DNA of 64,000 nucleotides from contig NC_133903.1 of the NCBI RefSeq assembly GCF_964199755.1, positions 3,365,001 through 3,429,000 of the forward strand, written 5' to 3'. Positions 58,701-64,000 of this stretch are shown one piece after another (position 1 is the stretch's first letter; the number at the start of each line of letters is the position of its first letter). This DNA comes from Larus michahellis. Its lineage: Eukaryota > Chordata > Aves > Charadriiformes > Laridae. The notes beneath the pieces were generated by a model that saw nothing but the letters and a program-made list of their open reading frames with translations, searched no databases and was not told the DNA's origin. The translations under genes and the position numbers were made by a program.

Positions 58701-61700
58701 GCGGGGCCCTTCTCTTGCCCATCGTTGCCCAATCCCAGAGCCGGGGGGGCCGGTTGTTAATCGGATTCCCACCGCGCCGAGAGAGATACAGCAGCGGCGT
58801 GTGACCTTCCCGGAGGTGCGGAGCGGCTGAGGAGCCCTGTGGGAACCAGGGCAAGGAAGGCTCTCGTAGAAAGGAGGAGATTTTTCAGGGTTCAATAGTC
58901 AAGGTCTTTTCCAGCAGGCCACCGTGCCTTGCAAGCTCGCATCCCACCTGTGATGTCCCCAGTTCCTGTCCCCCCCTGCAGACAGCCCACCGGAGCGGGG
59001 CGGCGTTAACCCTTGGTGGCCTGGGTGGCTGGAAACGAATTTAGAGGGGCAGCAAACGGGTCGGGGAGGGAGGGGAGAGGCCTGCGCAGCACCGCAGTAG
59101 AAGCTGCATCACCCTGTGGCTGTTAACAGGTCAAAAGCCTCCCTGTCCAGGCAGGAGGGTTGAATCCAGCCCGGATCAGCAGCTGCTCACCTGCTACGTG
59201 GTGGGCTTCGTAGCGCTGCGCAGTACGCAGGTGATACATCCCCATGGTCCAGACGCTTGCCAGCCCTGCCCAAACCTGGGGTGCTGCGTGGGAGCACCCT
59301 GCCAGGTGGGACCGATACCCCCTTTCTGCCACTGGAAGAAATAAGTGGAATAGAGAGGTTATGTGGCTTCTTCCCAATTAGCGGCACGACGGGGACTACC
59401 ACGCAGGACATCTGAGTCACTGTCTGCCCTAAAACCGTGCTGTTTGGTGCAAATGTACGTCATATGCTGTTGCAATCGTATGCTATCGCTAGCAACACTG
59501 TGCGGGCAGGACATCAGCTGTGCCTGGCAGGGCAGACGCCAGCATGGACCGCAGCACCCAGGTCCCCATGCTGGGCTGCGTGTCCCCCCTCCCAGCAGCC
59601 GGCGGGGGGGCGACCAGTGCAGGGACGGACTGCGATGGGGACGGCAGCCGCAGAGACCCGGCAGCAGCCACGGTCTTTCCTGTCCTCTCCACCAGAGCCA
59701 AAGCACTCGGAGAAAATACTGGGTGCCTTCATAGCTGCCCTAAGGATGGGGACCATCAGGATGGTGCACGGAAAACCCTGGGACTGGCGCTGGGGGATGG
59801 GGCTCGGTCGGCTCGTGGGAATTGCAACGGAGAGCAAATCCCCGCGGGGACACTTCCAAAGCGAGTGCCAATCCTGTCACCTCCTCCTCTCACCCCTGCG
59901 GCGCCTCCGCACCCGCTCCCGTGCTGCCTGCGGCCTCCCCGCCGGGAAGGGGCTCTCATCCCCCACCTTCCCAAAGCGGGGAGGAAGGATGGCAAACTTC
60001 ACACCACCGTGTCAGGCTGGTGTCCCAGCACACCTCCGCAGCATCCTGCGCCTCCGCCCCCGTGCCTTCTCACCCACCTCCCTCTCCTCCCTCAGATGTT
60101 GCTATAAAGACATCAGTGGCAGTAAAGAGGTTAATGTGTGTGGGAGGAGGAGGCGGGGGAGAGCAAAGCGGTTCCCATGAACCGGGTCCAAGGCTTTTAC
60201 AGCCTCCTTAGCAAAGCAGAGCATCTGGCCGTGGGGTTCATTTGCCCTGGAGCAGATGGTCCTGTCCTCCATCCATGTGGCCGGGCAGGAGGGAGATGGG
60301 CTGTGGCTGATGCTGAGCCCCAAAGAGCCTTTTGTCACTTGGAGATTTCGCAGGAGGCAGGACTGAGCCTCACAGGGGGAGGGAGAGGGACAGGAGAGCG
60401 GTGCCTGGGAGAGCTCTGAAACAGTCAGTCTGAACAGGCTCCTGTTGGTGTTTTTTTAATAAAAAAGTCCTCCAGAGCTCAGTGCTGACCCCTTAACCCA
60501 GAGCCCCCACTTTTAGTGGTGCCCCCCCGACCAGCTCACCCAGGGGACCCGCGTCCCAGCCACAGAGTGGCACTGGGACCTCCTGGCTCTCGTGCCATTG
60601 GGTGCATGGGCATCGGTGCAGGGCGGAGAGACTGCTCTAGCTTTGACCAGCCTGCCTGGGCACGTCGCCTCGCTGGAAGGAGGGTTGGCATGTTCGGAGC
60701 CGCGTGTCCGGCGCTGTCTGCCTCATCACCCTGCCTGGGGAGGCTCAGCAAGGAAAGGCTGGGAGCTCCTGCTGGGAGAGGACTTGGGGAGGCTGGAAAA
60801 GTCACATCTTCTGTCTCCTCCCCAGGGCCACAATGATGGGCTCCTGAGGTCCGAGCGTGCCCTGAGGGCTGCTCTGGGGCTGCCCTTCCCATACCAGAGA
60901 GTTACACCCTCAAAAACGGCTACCGCCTTCACCACGCTGCTGAGCAAGGTGTTTGGTGGAGAACACCCTTGCCGAGGATGCCGCAAAAAAGATTTATGAC
61001 ATGATGGTTTAAGGCTGTAACCAGAGCTGAATTTAGCAGGCTCCTGGTTTCCTAAGAGGAGTCTCCTTCAAGTACGCAGGAGGTTTCCGTGCCTGGGGCT
61101 GCTGGGCAAGGCTGGAGCGCAGTCCTGGAGCAGCACCTCAGCACCACATTCAATGTGCCGTGAATCATGCCTCTGGTTTGTTTTCTCTCATGTGTGACAT
61201 CTCTCTGTGGTGCCTGGAGGGAACACAGGGCTCCACATTCATCTACGCTGAAGAACAACCTCCTTGCTTATCCCCCTCTGAAGAGAGAGTTGAGCTCCCT
61301 GATTTACCCATATCTGGGCTTGCAATCTCTGACAAAATAGCTCTGGGCCGTCTCCTCAGCAGCTGTGACATAATTATTGTTACCAGAGATTTAAGCAAGC
61401 CCTCCCTTTGCTCTGGAAGCACTACAGCACTTTCTCACCGCTTCTCCCTGCGCTGGAGCAGGAGCCCTGAAATAGCCCCTTCCAAATTTCTGCTCCAGGG
61501 ATGAGGACCTGAGGTCCTTCTCTTGGATCCTTTCCCTTCCCTGGAGGACTTCATACCATGACACCACTTCTATTTTCTTCTCACCAGCCTCTTAAAACAA
61601 TAACCCATCCTCAGGCATGCAGGATATTATACAATGATTTTTAAAGACACCACACCACTGAGGGTTCCTGACACCTCCTCTGCTCAGCTGGAGGAGGAGG

Positions 61701-62420
61701 AGGAGTATCAGTATCAGCTGTGCTGGCTCCTCCAGCATTTCTCCTGAGCCTGGCCCAGAGACCCACCTGTGCTGCTGCTCCTCTGGGTCTACGGAGGTGG
61801 GAGAAAGAGCTGAACTCAACAGGGACTCCAGATGGACCTTCATCATCCCTGCTGTCCCGCGGGAACCGTGTCTTCCCCCGGCCCTTTGCCAAGAATAAAG
61901 AAAATTGACGAGATCTGTGACTTTGCCAACATACTCCTCAGCACTCCGGGTCTCCGAGCTTCTAGGACAGCTGTAAATTATTCTAGGAGAGCCTAAATCC
62001 TCCCATCCCGCTGGATTTTCCTACCTTGGCTCCACCACGTCCCAAAGGGAGGACAACACTAGCACAGATCTTCCTCTGGAAGCCTGTTTACCAGAAGATG
62101 GGAGCAATTTTCCAGATGTGCTGGAGGGAAGTCGCTTCATCCAGGGACCTGCCCATCGTGCGCTTTGTAACCCCGCTAAGACATCTTTTCCTTGCAGGGA
62201 GGATGCGCGTGTTCAGCAGCCGGCCCGACTCGCATAAGCCTGGACCTGCTCCCAGACACCTCGGTCACGTCCGATGGGCTGCACGCTTGCACATGCCGTG
62301 GTGGCTCGGCAGCTGCGGGCAGCCGGCCCTACGCCGCGTTGGGGAGACACCAGCCTCGCACCGGCTGTGCCGCCTCGCTCCCCAGCTGCTGCACGGACGT
62401 TTCTACCCATCCAAGAGCAT
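55720..62420. other. Non-coding interval left of the CR1 element
   Basis: No gene is recognised. CpG-rich patches lie at 58.56-58.83 and 59.56-60.07 kb. An exon-like segment lies at 59191-59331 (minus). At 61.36-61.40 kb there is an AT-rich ACATAATTATTGTTA word. The acceptor-like run ending at about 60823 has no matching donor in a credible frame. Confidence 0.4.
59191..59331 (-). other. Second exon-like segment, minus strand
   Basis: This 141-bp segment has a good acceptor (CTTATTTCTTCCAG, AG at 59333-59332) and a good donor (GCAG|GTGAGC, GT at 59190-59189). One frame is open throughout with symmetric phase 1-1 ends and includes TMGMYHLRTAQRYEAHHVA. Another frame is also open up to the donor. 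No family is recognised, so it is a weak candidate. Confidence 0.2.
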
Positions 62421-62735
62421 ACAGAATCATAGAACCATAGAATTGTCAGGGTTGGAAGGGACCTTAAAGATCATCTAGTCCAACCCCCTGCCCTGGGCAG
62501 GGACACCTCCCACCAGATCAAGTTGCTCAGAGACCCATCCAGCCTGGCCTTAAAAACTTCCAGGGATGGGGCTTTCACCCCCTCTCTGGGCAACCTGTTC
62601 CAGTGTCTCACCACGCTCATGGTGAAGAACTTCTCCCTAAAGTCCAATCTGAATCGACCCGTCCCTAGTTTTAATCCATTCCCTCTAGTCCTATCATTAC
62701 CCGACTTCCTAAAAAGTCCTTCCCCATCCAGGGAC
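62421..62735 (-). mobile_element. CR1 LINE, 5'-truncated 3' end
   Basis: On the minus strand the sequence encodes the C-terminal end of the CR1 reverse transcriptase (for example NDRTRGNGLKL, VVRHWNRLP, SLEVFKARLDG), then the short 3' UTR. It ends at about 62421 with three ATTCTATG-like 8-bp units, the known CR1 terminus. The 5' end is lost near 62735, as in most genomic copies, so it is inactive. The reading frame is still intact over about 80 codons, so the copy is fairly young. CR1 is the dominant retrotransposon of birds. Confidence 0.96.
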
Positions 62736-62739
62736 ATGG

Positions 62740-64000
62740 CGGCAGGTCACGTCCCCTCCTCAGCCAGCCATCCTGGACGGCAGCCACCCCAGCAGCATCT
62801 CCCACCCGCATGTCCCATCATCCCCAGAAATGCTCAGGATTTCTCACCAAACTCAACGTGTGTAATCACACCGAGCCGCCAAGGGCTGCCGAGCCGCCTG
62901 GCAGAGGATTGCTCTTCCCAGAAGACGTATCAAGGAGCCAGCTTGGTTTGGAGAACTGAGAATAATAAAAGGAAACGCAATGAGCTGGAGTGCAATAGGA
63001 AGCGAGTGGCTGGGTGCTAAAGACAACAGGGGAAAGTCAATGGCAAACAGCTGGAGCGCAGATGCTGAGCAGAACCGAAAGCCTCGGCTCCGAGGGCAGA
63101 CTGTGACAAACCAGCAGACGCAGCCTGGGATGAGTAAATTGGTTTATCGCTAAGGGAGGAGGTCATTTGTCACCTTAGGCAAAACCAGGGTGTCACAAAT
63201 GGGAAACTGCAAATTCTCCGTGACATTGCGCCGAAGCGGAGAGAAACCACAGACGATGCCGAGGAGAGCAGCCAGGACACTGGAGGAGGAAGCACTGGGC
63301 AGGAAGAGAAAGGTCTTGATCCAACTACATCCCATGTTTAGGTTTAAGCAAGTAAACAGTCCCATTCATGTTCAAGTGCTTTAATGTTTTATTGGGCCAG
63401 GATTTTAAAAGTGATGAAAAGTCTGTATGAACCCAGAGCAGAGGCTCGGCTGCGAGGAGAGGGAGGAACCGATCAGTCAGCACGAGAAGGCTGGAGATAA
63501 GGGATCAGTCAATGACTGGTTTATATCAGCGAGGCTTCACCGGGGTTACGCTGCTCCTCAGCAGAAAAGAGCCAGAAGTGGCTTTACATGGACTAAATGC
63601 AGTCAGCATCCGCACTAAATCAGGCATTTTAATGGGATAGGGGAGGGGTAAGTGCTGATTTCTTTGAGAAGAAGAGACACTGCAGTCTCCTTGGACTTGT
63701 CAGTGCTCTAGATGTCATCCCATGCCGGGACGGGCAGGGTCATGTTCATGCAGCAGCCAGGCTCTGTCTATGCTGGACGGGGCTGGACGTCCTCAGACGG
63801 GACAGCTGGCAGCACGAGCTTGTGCTGCAGCAGAGGCTGAGGACGATATCCCTTCTTATGTCTCTGGGAAGCATTTAGGGTCCCTGCAAATCCCCAAGTG
63901 CAAAAGATAGTTGGAGACAGGCAAGCAAGCGTCTCCCGCTTTTTGTGAGAGGCTGTAAGTAAGTGCTTTGTGCCCAGGACCGGCTCTGCCAAAGGGTGCG
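62740..64000. other. Non-coding right edge
   Basis: No gene or repeat is recognised. Short frames (for example 62523-63020 plus, which begins inside the CR1, and 63190-63384 plus) are not credible. Confidence 0.45.

Noticed and set aside
18000-64000. LFNG exons, expected from mammalian synteny
   Set aside because: I looked for fringe landmarks such as the DDDNY glycosyltransferase motif and the C-terminal exon on both strands and saw none; the gene probably lies outside the window.

Overview
The window is genomic DNA from a bird; I cannot name the species from this sequence. Three things show this. A CR1 LINE 3' end sits at about 62.4-62.7 kb and carries the ATTCTATG-type terminal repeats of avian CR1. 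A complete four-exon GRIFIN gene (lens galectin-related protein) matches the avian form. The general texture is short introns, local CpG peaks and very few transposons. Only two protein-coding genes can be supported, and both are on the minus strand.

Left end (1-4.6 kb): a rhodopsin-class peptide-type GPCR of 442 aa is coded in one exon (956-2284, minus). A spliced 5' UTR exon lies in a large CpG island (about 2.2-4.06 kb), with donor and acceptor visible around a 447-bp intron, and the leader contains a short uORF. Two GC-rich tandem arrays lie directly upstream of this promoter. The first is a degenerate pentamer array that keeps strict 5-bp register for about 400 bp. The second is a 10-11-bp minisatellite whose unit is close to the classical GGGCAGGA minisatellite core.

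Middle left (4.6-18 kb): about 10 kb of non-coding sequence, then GRIFIN (15253-17752, minus). All four exons have clean splice sites, the reading phases join, and a TATA box lies 53 bp upstream of the ATG. A hairpin with 13-bp perfect arms sits about 330 bp past the GRIFIN stop codon.

Right (18-64 kb): about 46 kb without a recognisable gene. In mammals GRIFIN lies between CHST12 and LFNG. I found no LFNG exon here, so one reading (inference) is that this is the GRIFIN-LFNG intergenic domain with LFNG beyond the right edge. It holds AT-rich, homeobox/FOX/POU-motif-rich patches that look like conserved non-coding elements. It also holds several orphan CpG-rich spots, a long compound pyrimidine microsatellite at 45.4-45.6 kb, a few exon-like segments flanked by good splice signals (best one at 30.8-30.96 kb, minus), and the CR1 fragment.

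The two genes have unrelated roles: a membrane receptor, and a soluble lens-fibre protein. Nothing suggests they act together; they are simply neighbours.
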